This document shows positions 10,690 to 19,565 of a stretch of DNA of 41,970 nucleotides, piece by piece. The notes below the pieces were generated by a model. The model did no database searches and was not told the origin of the DNA. It worked only from the letters and a program-made list of their open reading frames with translations. Within the stretch, counting starts at the first letter, position 1. Every line of letters begins with the position of its first letter. The position numbers and the translations under genes are program-made. Origin of the DNA: an uncultured Alphaproteobacteria bacterium (GTDB taxonomy: Bacteria > Pseudomonadota > Alphaproteobacteria > Rickettsiales > UBA1997); contig CAIRMX010000139.1 of NCBI GenBank assembly GCA_903879805.1, positions 1 to 41,970 on the forward strand, in the 5' to 3' direction.

Positions 10690-11381
10690 AAATTCTTTCC
10701 GGCTTTCTGCTCTTAATTTTCACCTTTTCTTGCGCCAATCACTGGAGCTACGAAGGCGCTTTTGGCCCGCAACATTGGGGAAGGTTAGAAGAAAACAAAT
10801 TTTGTAAAATTGGTTACAATCAATCACCAATTGATGTTAAAGGCGAGTTCAAAGACGAAGAATTAAAATTTTCTTACAGTGAATCTGCTGTTGAAAAGGA
10901 GTCGCAGCAACACAACCTGCAAATCGAATTCGACAATAAAGATTTTGTCCTACGCGCCAAGAAAAAATATTTCATCAGGCACATTGAATTTCATCACCCA
11001 AGCGAGCATTTAGTAAGCGGCGCACCTCATTCGCTGGAACTGCAAATCTACCACAAAAGCGAAGATGAGCAATGGCTGGTTTTGGCAATTTTTTTAGAAG
11101 TGGGTCAAGAAAATCCTGAATTTAATCGCCTGACAAAATTTTTACTAAACAAGCAAGTTGACGGAAAATTGAATCTTTCAAAAATCGTTAAAACCAACGA
11201 CAAATTATTTTTCTACGACGGCTCTTTCACCACCCCGCCTTGCAAAGAAGGCGTCAAATGGTACATCACCAAAACCCCGCTGCAAATTTCGAAAGAGCAA
11301 ATGAATCAAATCATCAAGCTAGCAATTTTTGCAAAAACCAACGCACGTCCTACTCAAGAATTTCATCCAGAGAAATATTAA
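10686..11381 (+). CDS. Alpha-carbonic anhydrase-like protein, probably without a complete zinc site
   Basis: WSYEGAFGPQHWG, NQSPIDV, FHHPSEHLVSG, SFTTPPCKEGVKWYI match the alpha-CA fold; zinc-ligand positions altered (see findings). Confidence 0.88.
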   Translation: MKILSGFLLLIFTFSCANHWSYEGAFGPQHWGRLEENKFCKIGYNQSPIDVKGEFKDEELKFSYSESAVEKESQQHNLQIEFDNKDFVLRAKKKYFIRHIEFHHPSEHLVSGAPHSLELQIYHKSEDEQWLVLAIFLEVGQENPEFNRLTKFLLNKQVDGKLNLSKIVKTNDKLFFYDGSFTTPPCKEGVKWYITKTPLQISKEQMNQIIKLAIFAKTNARPTQEFHPEKY

Positions 11382-11392
11382 AAAATATCCAC

Positions 11393-12328
11393 ATGCCGCA
11401 AAGCCCTCTTTATCTCAAAATAGTCGCGTTAGCAGTAATCGTAACTTTTATTGCCAGATATTTAATTCGTTGGCGCAAAAGCAACCGACACAAGAAATTT
11501 ATTAAAATCATTCGTCGCCTTGACGAGGTTGGACATTTCGCTGACGAATCCAAATTCATTGCCTTTTACGGCGCAACTCATCGCAGAAAATTATCTGAAA
11601 TCGAAATAATAGAATTCGTACCAATCAGAATAAAAATTGCCAAACCTTCTACGCACAATAACGCAAAGTGGTCAGCTCAAGTTGGTCATCTTGATGTTGG
11701 AGCTTACAACACAGCACTAACGATTTACGAATCATCTTTAAATCAATGGGCGATCGGTAAAGAAAATTTTAAACAGCAAGAACGCTTGGCGAAAACCATC
11801 GATAAATATCACGCTACTCGCGGCTATAACGTTAAAAAACCAACTAAGCCCAACCGTGCAGATTTTGTAAAATATGCTGTTGAAAAAGGTGATTGCTTTA
11901 CGATTGAGCAACATCCTTTTGTGATTGCATCAACCAGTAGTGAAATTTTAACTAAAAAATTCGGTAAAATTCCTATTGATCTGGTAAGGCATGAAGCGCG
12001 CATATTGTTAATTTATGCCGAGCTTTTTGAAAAAGTTTTTTCCGATAAAATTGCCGTAATTCAAGACTCAAAATTTCAGATCTTACAAGATCTTGAAGAT
12101 CATTATCTTGAATCAAAATTGTCTGATAAAATTGATGAATCTTTAAAACTTTCAGCTCAAAAACATGTGGGAGAATTTTTTAAGAATTTAGAAGTTTCTA
12201 GGTGTGCTGTCGATGTTACTCGCAACGAATTTTTATTTCCGCTTGGTGTTGTTATTACGCAAAATTCGAGAGGAATGATTGAATATGGGTTTGTGGATCA
12301 TGCTAATCCACGGATTGAATTGGTTTGA
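11393..12328 (+). CDS. Hypothetical protein with N-terminal transmembrane segment
   Basis: Open frame of about 311 aa from ATG 11393 (MPQSPLYLKIVALAVIVTFIARYLIRW...); no family recognised. Confidence 0.6.
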   Translation: MPQSPLYLKIVALAVIVTFIARYLIRWRKSNRHKKFIKIIRRLDEVGHFADESKFIAFYGATHRRKLSEIEIIEFVPIRIKIAKPSTHNNAKWSAQVGHLDVGAYNTALTIYESSLNQWAIGKENFKQQERLAKTIDKYHATRGYNVKKPTKPNRADFVKYAVEKGDCFTIEQHPFVIASTSSEILTKKFGKIPIDLVRHEARILLIYAELFEKVFSDKIAVIQDSKFQILQDLEDHYLESKLSDKIDESLKLSAQKHVGEFFKNLEVSRCAVDVTRNEFLFPLGVVITQNSRGMIEYGFVDHANPRIELV

Positions 12329-12344
12329 ATCTGAGGGATCTAAT

Positions 12345-12622
12345 ATGAATAAAAAACTAAGTACTTACAAAAAAAATGACGATCACTTACTACGACCGTT
12401 TAACAACAATGAAAAGCCTGCATCTGAAGAAAAAGAGATAGAGAAAGTTGCCGTACTTAATTGCATGTATAGCGCTCTTACAATGTGCTTGATCAATACT
12501 TATTCGACAAAAAACTTTGGGGGTTTTTTAAATTCTCAAATGACGAACTATTAGGAGCCTTTGAAGGGATAAACTCAAGAGATCCATCACTTTCGTTCGG
12601 GATGATAAAAAAATTCAATTAA
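12345..12622 (+). CDS. Short hypothetical protein that may span two frames (frame-0 ORF ends 12554; -1 frame runs to 12622)
   Basis: ATG 12345 with frame-0 stop TAG at 12552-12554; T TTT TTA at 12524-12530; -1 frame gives FFKFSNDELLGAFEGINSRDPSLSFGMIKKFN* ending 8 nt before pcrA. Confidence 0.4.
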
Positions 12623-12629
12623 ACAAAAA

Positions 12630-14780
12630 ATGCTAGAAAACCTAAACTCTCCGCAGCGTGAAGCTGTGGAACATACCGATGGCCCGATTCTTGTTTTAGC
12701 GGGGGCCGGCACTGGAAAGACCAAAGTTTTGACCTCACGGATCATTCACATTGTAAATACTTACAAAGCTTCTCCTTACCAAATTTTAGCGGTGACTTTC
12801 ACCAATAAAGCCGCGGCGGAAATGAAAAAAAGAATTGGTGAAGCGATTGGTGACCAAGTTAATAATCTTTGGGTTGGCACTTTTCACTCGATTGCGGCGC
12901 GCATTTTAAGACGTCATCCAGAGGCTGTGGGACTGCGTTCTGACTTTACGATTATTGATGACGATGACCAAACTCGTTTGCTCAAACAGATTCTTGCCGA
13001 CTTCAATATTGATCCAAAACAGTTTCCGGCGAAAGGATATTTAAACCGAATTTCTCGCCTAAAAGATAAAGTTGTAACCCCGCAAGCCATTGATTCTGCT
13101 GGCTTTGAAGTGTCGCTGCCAAAATTAAAGGACGTTTACGAAATGTACCAATCGCGCCTCAAAGCAATGAACGCTGCGGATTTTGGCGATTTGCTGGTGC
13201 ATAATCTAAGCTTATTTGCCGCGGCTCCAGACGTTCTTGCTTACTACCAAGATAAATTTCGCTACGTGCTAGTTGACGAATATCAAGATACCAACAACGC
13301 GCAATATCAGTGGCTTTTGCGCCTTGCCGATTCACACAAAAACATTTGCTGCGTAGGGGATGACGACCAGTCGATCTACAGCTGGCGCGGTGCGAATATT
13401 GCAAATATTTTGCGTTTTGAAAAAGAATTTGTTGGCGCAAAAGTGATTCGTCTTGAACAAAATTACCGCTCAACTTCACGTATTTTAAAAGCTGCCGATT
13501 CAGTAATTTCTAACAACAAAGAACGCCACGGCAAAACTTTGTGGACCGATGCGGGGCAGGGTGAAAAGGTCAAAGTTTTATCTTTTGTTGACGATCGAAC
13601 TGAAGCTAGAACCTTGGCACAAATGATTAAAACCGCAATTGGCGCACAAAGATTTAAACCTTCCGACATTGCCGTTTTAGTGCGCGCTGGTTACCAAACT
13701 CGTGCTTTTGAAGAAGCCTTCATTCAGCATTCTCTGCCTTATAAAGTGATTGGCGGCATGAAGTTTTACGAACGCTTAGAGGTTCGCGATTCAATTGCTT
13801 ACCTAAGAATTTGCGCCAATCCTGATGATGATTTAGCTCTCAGTAGAATTGTTAACGTGCCCAAAAGAGGTGCTGGCGATTCAGCAATTTCAAGCATTTA
13901 CGAAAGATCAAAGCAGGAAGGAATTTCGTTTTTCTCGGCAATTAAAAGATCCATCGAAGAAAATTCTCTCAAAGGCAAAGCGCGCGACGCCTTGAAATTG
14001 CTCATTGAACAAATCGAAAAAACCAACGCCAAAATCGGCAGCGCCACTTTAGGCGAGTTAGCAAAAACTTTGCTCACTGAAGTTGGCTATATCGCAATGT
14101 GGAAAAGTGAGAACACTTTGGAATCGCAAGGACGCCTAGAAAACATTGACGAATTCATCGGAAGTTTGGGTGATTTTTCCAGCATGGTGGAGTTTTTAGA
14201 ATATGTTTCGCTGATTGAGGCGCGCGAAGATAAAAATTTGGTGGAGGCAGTCAGCGTAATGACGGTGCACGCCGCCAAAGGTTTGGAATTTGGCTTAGTT
14301 TTTGTGCCCGGTCTTGAAGACGGACTTTTCCCAAGCGGAAGATCAATTGAAGAACGCAACGGTGTTGAAGAAGAGCGCCGTTTAATGTATGTGGCAATTA
14401 CTCGCGCTAAAAAAGAATTGGTTTTAACTCACGCCAAAAGTCGCTTCGTTTTTGGTGATTTTCAAATGCAAATGCCGTCGCGCTTTTTGAAAGAATTGCC
14501 GGCTGGTGAAATTGATTCTGAAGAAGTTTTTTCGGCTGACAATTTTTCTTACGTTAGAAGAAATGACAGCGCTTCATCGCAGATGTACTCAGCTCCCGCG
14601 CAAGTTAGAAAAATCGCATCTCCCGCTTCCAAAATGGAAGATGGCATTTCTGGCAAAAGAGTTTTTCACCAAAAATTTGGCTACGGCAAAGTCTTAAATA
14701 TGGACGGCAATAAACTAGAAATCGCTTTTGAAAAAAGCGGCACCAAGATCGTGATGAAAGACTTTATCGCCCTCGCTTAA
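12630..14780 (+). CDS. uvrD: ATP-dependent DNA helicase of the UvrD/PcrA (SF1) family
   Basis: LNSPQREAVEHTDGPILVLAGAGTGKTKVLTSRI; VDEYQDTN; VGDDDQSIYSWRGA; VMTVHAAKGLEF; YVAITRAKKEL. Confidence 0.96.
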   Translation: MLENLNSPQREAVEHTDGPILVLAGAGTGKTKVLTSRIIHIVNTYKASPYQILAVTFTNKAAAEMKKRIGEAIGDQVNNLWVGTFHSIAARILRRHPEAVGLRSDFTIIDDDDQTRLLKQILADFNIDPKQFPAKGYLNRISRLKDKVVTPQAIDSAGFEVSLPKLKDVYEMYQSRLKAMNAADFGDLLVHNLSLFAAAPDVLAYYQDKFRYVLVDEYQDTNNAQYQWLLRLADSHKNICCVGDDDQSIYSWRGANIANILRFEKEFVGAKVIRLEQNYRSTSRILKAADSVISNNKERHGKTLWTDAGQGEKVKVLSFVDDRTEARTLAQMIKTAIGAQRFKPSDIAVLVRAGYQTRAFEEAFIQHSLPYKVIGGMKFYERLEVRDSIAYLRICANPDDDLALSRIVNVPKRGAGDSAISSIYERSKQEGISFFSAIKRSIEENSLKGKARDALKLLIEQIEKTNAKIGSATLGELAKTLLTEVGYIAMWKSENTLESQGRLENIDEFIGSLGDFSSMVEFLEYVSLIEAREDKNLVEAVSVMTVHAAKGLEFGLVFVPGLEDGLFPSGRSIEERNGVEEERRLMYVAITRAKKELVLTHAKSRFVFGDFQMQMPSRFLKELPAGEIDSEEVFSADNFSYVRRNDSASSQMYSAPAQVRKIASPASKMEDGISGKRVFHQKFGYGKVLNMDGNKLEIAFEKSGTKIVMKDFIALA

Positions 14781-14794
14781 ACACAGAATTAAAC

Positions 14795-15676
14795 ATGAAA
14801 AAACACACAGCATTTTCAGCTTATGAGCTTTCGCTAGTAATTGTAATCATCGGACTTTTGATGGTTGGCACCGTGAAAGGTTTTAGCATGGTTAATGCTT
14901 CTAGATTGCAATCTGCCCAAGCTCTGACTCTGAGCTCTCCGGTGGCTAATATCAAAGGCCTGTCTTTGTGGCTTGAAACTACATTGGAAGACAGTTTCTT
15001 AACCACTGAAGCCTACGACGGAACTCAACTAACCACTTGGAAAGATATCAATCCGCAAGCAACTACAAGATACACCGCAACCGCCACCGCATCTTCAGGC
15101 ATTACTTACAAAACATTTAGTGACATTTACAAAGTGCCGGCGATTTATTTTAACGGCACCAATACCGCCGTCTTGGCACTAACAGACGTTGTTGGAGCCA
15201 CTCCTCTTTTTACACCGGATAATGCTTTCAGCTTTTTTATCGTATCCAAAATAAGTGACGGACCCGCCAGCAATAAAATAATATTTTCCAACGGTGATGC
15301 TTCAGCTTGGGGCTTTGGACTGGTTGGCTCGCAAGGCAGCAGAACTCGCCGCTTTATTTTTACCGGTGGCTCGGATGTTGATTCTGCAACCACCACCGCT
15401 TCAACTAGTCCTGAAGTTATTTCCGCAACTTATGAGGGTGGCACTTCTGGGGCGATTAAATTATTTACTAACGGAGCTGCTGAAACTTTAGCTTCTTCAA
15501 CCGCCACAGCTCCATCTCCCACAACAGGATTTTACATTGGCAATAAATCCTTGGGCAGCCCTTGGACTGGCTACATCGCAGAGATCATTATTTTTAAACG
15601 AGTTTTAAGTGACTATGATCGCAAGCAAGTTGAGAAATATTTGGGGCAGAAATATGGAATTAGGGTGGTTAGCTAA
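14795..15676 (+). CDS. Type IV pilin-like N-terminus fused to a LamG/concanavalin-like domain
   Basis: AFSAYELSLVIVIIGLLMVGTVKG resembles a prepilin cleavage/methylation segment (E at +5); C-terminal ...GFYIGNKSLGSPWTGYIAEIIIFKRVLSDYDRKQVEKYLGQKYGI is LamG_3-like. Confidence 0.72.
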   Translation: MKKHTAFSAYELSLVIVIIGLLMVGTVKGFSMVNASRLQSAQALTLSSPVANIKGLSLWLETTLEDSFLTTEAYDGTQLTTWKDINPQATTRYTATATASSGITYKTFSDIYKVPAIYFNGTNTAVLALTDVVGATPLFTPDNAFSFFIVSKISDGPASNKIIFSNGDASAWGFGLVGSQGSRTRRFIFTGGSDVDSATTTASTSPEVISATYEGGTSGAIKLFTNGAAETLASSTATAPSPTTGFYIGNKSLGSPWTGYIAEIIIFKRVLSDYDRKQVEKYLGQKYGIRVVS

Positions 15677-16821
15677 GCTGCTGCTTCAACATCAATTACC
15701 TTCTCAATCCTGCGCAGCTTAGAAACATCGACTTCATCAAGGCAGTATTTTTGAGGCAATTCAACTTTGGTAATATTTTTCTCACCAACAATCGATAAAA
15801 AAACCGCCGTGGTTTTTTCTGCATTTGCCGGCGCCAAACATTGAGAAAGCTGAGCTTTAATGCCAAAAACCGGATCGCGCGACTTAATAATAATATCAAC
15901 TTTTGCTAAAGTTTTTTTCACTGGCGCTGCTGCAACTTGCTGGGGTGCTGCCTTTGCTGATTCTTGATTTGGCCTGCTGAAATTTGAATTATTATTTCGG
16001 TTATAATTATTGCGGGCGGGTTGTTTTTTAATGTCTTCGAAATCTTTTTCTTGGGCTTTGGTGTTTTGTAAAAAATCTTCTAGCTTCTTCACATCACGAA
16101 TCAAAATTCGCACACCGCCATCATCTTTTTTAATCAAACATTCCAGCGACACGGCGCTGCCGTCGACTAAAATATCTCGCGCTGAGGTAATGATTCCTTC
16201 GTCAAAAATCATTGCCTCGTAAATTCCGTAAGGATCAGAAATTGACATGTAAGCAAAGCGTCCGCGCGGGCCGGAACGGTGTTTGCTGCCAGCAATTACG
16301 CCCGCCATTTTTATCAAATTATTATCTTCCAATTCATCACGCTCGAGCTTGTCAGAAAAAATCACTCCACGTTTTCTAAGGTCCGATAGACTGTCATCGA
16401 GAGGGTGTTCGTTTAAGAAAAATCCGAAGGCTTCAAATTCTTTTTGTAGGCGCTCAACTTTTGTCCAATCGTCGGTTTTTTTTAATTCAGGCTTGGCGTT
16501 GGCGTCCATAAGGCCACCAAATAAGCTCATTTGATTGGAAGTGGCTTCTTCAGTTTTCTCAGCGGAGTAAGCAGCAAGCACATCAAAAGACTCAGCAACT
16601 TGACGACGATTTTTTTGCAGCGCGTCAAACGCGCCAGCTTTGGCCAAGGCTTCGATTGATTTTTTATTGATTGAGCGGGGATTAAGGCGTTCGGCGAAAT
16701 CGTAAATATCAGCAAATTTTCCACCAGCGTCGCGCTCTTTAATTGCGGTTTCCATCACGCCAAAACCAACGGCTTTGATGCCGCCAAGTCCAAATCTGAT
16801 TGCGAATTTTTCCTGCTGCAT
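15673..16821 (-). CDS. dnaE: C-terminal third of DNA polymerase III alpha subunit (DnaE) as a separate ORF
   Basis: RFGLGGIKAVGFGVMETAIKERDAGGKFADIYDFAERLNPRSINKKSIEALAKAGAFD; OB-fold segment IKMAGVIAGSKHRSGPRGRFAYMSISDPYGIYEAMIFDE; N-terminal two thirds absent upstream. ATG at 16821 follows uppP stop; the ORF track used TTG at 16830. Confidence 0.85.
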   Translation of the reverse strand: MQQEKFAIRFGLGGIKAVGFGVMETAIKERDAGGKFADIYDFAERLNPRSINKKSIEALAKAGAFDALQKNRRQVAESFDVLAAYSAEKTEEATSNQMSLFGGLMDANAKPELKKTDDWTKVERLQKEFEAFGFFLNEHPLDDSLSDLRKRGVIFSDKLERDELEDNNLIKMAGVIAGSKHRSGPRGRFAYMSISDPYGIYEAMIFDEGIITSARDILVDGSAVSLECLIKKDDGGVRILIRDVKKLEDFLQNTKAQEKDFEDIKKQPARNNYNRNNNSNFSRPNQESAKAAPQQVAAAPVKKTLAKVDIIIKSRDPVFGIKAQLSQCLAPANAEKTTAVFLSIVGEKNITKVELPQKYCLDEVDVSKLRRIEKVIDVEAAA

Positions 16822-16826
16822 GGTTT

Positions 16827-17624
16827 TCAAGAAATGAAAAATAAGATCAGAACTCCAACCACAATTCTATAGATGCCAAAGGGAATGAAACTGTGTTTGC
16901 TGACGAAATTAATGAACCATTTAATCACTAAAATTGCTGAGAAAAAAGCGGCGAGCAAACCAATAATAATCAGTTCAATATTTGCGCCAGTGAGCTCGGA
17001 AGAGTTTTTTAAAAGGTCATAAAGAGTCGCTGCAGCAATTGTTGGAATTGCTAAAAAGAAAGAAAATTCTGTCGCGGCTTTACGATTCAAGCCGAGCAAA
17101 AGCGCGCCAATAATGGTGGCGCCCGATCTTGAAACACCAGGAATCATTGCGAGCGTTTGAAACAAACCAATTTGAAAAGCGGTTTTTGGTTTGATATTTT
17201 CCAGTTCAAAAACTTTCGCTTCTCTGGGTTTTCTCTCAATCAAAATCATCAAAACGCCGCCAATAATTAAGGTGAGGGCGATGACAAAATTTGAGAAAAG
17301 GAATTGTTTGATGAAACCGTGCAAAAGCGCGCCCAAAACGGCGGCAGGCAAAAATGCTAAAGCCAAATTAATAGCAAATTTTTGCTCAGATTTTTGTTTT
17401 AAGTTGAAAATTACGCTGAAGATTTTTTGGCGGTAAATCACACAAATCGCCAAGATCGCGCCAAATTGAATGACGATTTCGAAAAGGCTATTTTTGATAG
17501 TTTGAAAATCGATGAGATAAGATGAGATCAACAAGTGCGCGGTTGAAGAAACCGGAATGAATTCTGTTAAGCCCTCGACGATTCCGAGAAAAATGGCTTT
17601 GAACAGATCAGCTAAATGAAGCAC
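16827..17624 (-). CDS. uppP: Undecaprenyl-diphosphatase (UppP/BacA)
   Basis: AIFLGIVEGLTEFIPVSSTAHLLI; MIPGVSRSGATIIGALLLGLNRKAATEFSFFLAIP. Confidence 0.95.
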   Translation of the reverse strand: MLHLADLFKAIFLGIVEGLTEFIPVSSTAHLLISSYLIDFQTIKNSLFEIVIQFGAILAICVIYRQKIFSVIFNLKQKSEQKFAINLALAFLPAAVLGALLHGFIKQFLFSNFVIALTLIIGGVLMILIERKPREAKVFELENIKPKTAFQIGLFQTLAMIPGVSRSGATIIGALLLGLNRKAATEFSFFLAIPTIAAATLYDLLKNSSELTGANIELIIIGLLAAFFSAILVIKWFINFVSKHSFIPFGIYRIVVGVLILFFIS

Positions 17625-17641
17625 TTTTTAATGAGAAAAGA

Positions 17642-17728
17642 TGGTACCTCCGATCCGAATCGAACGGACACGTCCCAGGGGACAATAGATTTTGAGTCTA
17701 TCGCGTCTACCAATTCCGCCACAGAGGC
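17642..17728 (-). tRNA. tRNA-Leu (anticodon CAA), CCA encoded
   Basis: Minus strand GCCTCTGTGGCGGAATTGGTAGACGCGATAGACTCAAAATCTAT...GGTTCGATTCGG-type T-arm...ACCA; anticodon arm ATAGA-CTCAAAA-TCTAT; long variable arm. Confidence 0.93.
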
Positions 17729-17771
17729 ATTTAAATGAGTCTTTAAATGGGTAGTAAGTTTAGAGCAAAAA

Positions 17772-17824
17772 TTTGGCCAAGAAAGTTTGAAACTTGTGAA
17801 AGATTCAAATCCTTCTTGGCCAAA
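17772..17824. repeat. Perfect 12-bp inverted repeat TTTGGCCAAGAA / TTCTTGGCCAAA with nested TTTGAA/TTCAAA
   Basis: Read directly: 17772-17783 and 17813-17824. Confidence 0.8.
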
Positions 17825-17993
17825 CCCAAAAGTAGAAAATCTAAAAAGTCAAAATTTGGGAGGCGCACTTTAGCAAAGCATCAATTTAAAAGTCAAAAGC
17901 CTTTAACTGGTTTTGTGAAGTTTTTTTCAAGCGCCTTGCAAAAGCCATTTTACACTCTTAACAATTTTGGAAATTCAACTAGAGGGTGAAAAT

Positions 17994-19565
17994 ATGCGTA
18001 TATTACTGCTTTACGGATTCAACGTTGATTCCGATGTTAAAATCAGAATCTTAAAGAATTTAGATCAATCAAAAGCACAGCCGCACTTAGAGTTGCAAAC
18101 TATTGAAGATTTCACGCGAAGATCATCAACCAAGAGTGGTGATGCTTTTGATATGATCATTATTGATGCTCATGGTAATTATAGAGAAAAAGACCAGCGC
18201 CGTCGTCACGTTGTACAAATAAAAAAAGATGGCGAGAGGTTAACGCTAGATTTGGTCAAATCCTGCGCTGTTTATAGCAAAAAAATAATGCTCTATTCCT
18301 GTCACGCCGGCGCATTAAGCAAGGATTTACAAGGCACTAGCGATTTGGGAGACGTTGAAATAGTTACGCTTGGTGGATCAAAACACCCAACCTCTCGGTG
18401 CCGATTATATCCAGAATTAGAACAAAGATTTTTGGAACATGGCTCTGATGGTTTGTGTGAATTTGGTGCAAACATTTGCCCCGACACTTTTGGCGTAAGG
18501 CGCGCCAATGGCGATATTTTTAAAGTTAGCTCAATTAAAGTTTTTGAAAGAGACCAATTGAGACGCTGCTTATTTCAGATCAAACAAGATGGAGAAGGGG
18601 CGGAAGGCTGGTGGAATTTACGCGAGAAAATTGAGGTTTTTCCTCAAGCCTTAAGCCAAAGCTTTAAAGACGCCGCCCTTACGATTGCCGATTACAGACG
18701 CAAAACTGTCGATACAGATTATTGGCTTAGTCTCGGAGCTAATACTTCAAGCGAGTTTTTTATGCTGAATGATCTGTTGCGCGATGCGGGTGTGGGAGAT
18801 GCAACTATTTTTAGATCTGGCACTACAGATCTTTACCTAATCGCCAAATCCGGACAAACCGAATTGCTGAGAAGATTTTTAAAAATTGAAGGAGGTGAGG
18901 GTAGAAACCCAAATCACGATAGTTTTTTAAATCCACTTCTTGCCGCTGCAAAAGAAGGACATGCTGATGCGGTAGAGGTGTTGCTGTCAGAACTTAGTGC
19001 CTCAGAAGTTGCCGATAGCTGCAAAACTCTAAAAAATTTAACAGCTGGTAGGCAATATCGAGAACTTAAATCAGAGGTCAGAATAAACCTCGATATAGAT
19101 TGTGTAGACACAGCAGATTTTCTTCTTCCCAGAGTGGTCGAAAAAGAAAATTTAGAAGCTGTGACAACCTTAGTTGATTTTAACTCATTCATTGTTGACC
19201 GGTGCAATAAAGGTCAACCAACGGCCTTAATGATTGCCGCACGCAAACATAATGAAGGAATTTCAGATCTAATTTTGTCAAAACTGAGTCCAGATGAAAT
19301 GTGTCGCAATCTCGTTCGATTGATTAAAGCTAACAAACAAGTCGCCGCCGAATTTTTATTGTTAAAAGTTTTAAGCAAAATTGCCGAAGAGCAGAAAGAA
19401 GAGGCTTCGGAAGAGAAAGATAGCAATTCAATTACCATAATTCTCGACGCCTTTAAAGAAAAAGGTTGGGCAACATATCGAGCCCCTCAAGACGGCTTGC
19501 TGACAAGTCATTCAAAAAAAGTTACTTCATCACCGGTTGGAGTTGAGTACTCCACAACAGCGTAA
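17994..19565 (+). CDS. Putative caspase-fold (clan CD-like) cysteine peptidase domain plus ankyrin-like repeats
   Basis: N-terminal MIIIDAHGN (H60) and IMLYSCHAGALSKDL (C103) match the His-Gly / Cys dyad pattern; C-terminal ANK-like segments (DLYLIAKSGQTELLRRFLK; NPLLAAAKEGHADAVEVLLSEL; TALMIAARKHNEGISDLILSKL). Confidence 0.65.
   Translation: MRILLLYGFNVDSDVKIRILKNLDQSKAQPHLELQTIEDFTRRSSTKSGDAFDMIIIDAHGNYREKDQRRRHVVQIKKDGERLTLDLVKSCAVYSKKIMLYSCHAGALSKDLQGTSDLGDVEIVTLGGSKHPTSRCRLYPELEQRFLEHGSDGLCEFGANICPDTFGVRRANGDIFKVSSIKVFERDQLRRCLFQIKQDGEGAEGWWNLREKIEVFPQALSQSFKDAALTIADYRRKTVDTDYWLSLGANTSSEFFMLNDLLRDAGVGDATIFRSGTTDLYLIAKSGQTELLRRFLKIEGGEGRNPNHDSFLNPLLAAAKEGHADAVEVLLSELSASEVADSCKTLKNLTAGRQYRELKSEVRINLDIDCVDTADFLLPRVVEKENLEAVTTLVDFNSFIVDRCNKGQPTALMIAARKHNEGISDLILSKLSPDEMCRNLVRLIKANKQVAAEFLLLKVLSKIAEEQKEEASEEKDSNSITIILDAFKEKGWATYRAPQDGLLTSHSKKVTSSPVGVEYSTTA

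Noticed and set aside
16819-16880. Split-intein explanation for the dnaE fragment
   Set aside because: The ORF begins directly with DnaE-homologous residues; no C-intein motif (terminal HN before Cys/Ser) precedes it
17747-17989. 80-aa Lys-rich ORF (MGSKFRAKIWPRKF...) between tRNA-Leu and the caspase-like gene
   Set aside because: Composition is typical of AT-rich noncoding sequence, it overlaps a strong hairpin and no family is recognised; not called as CDS
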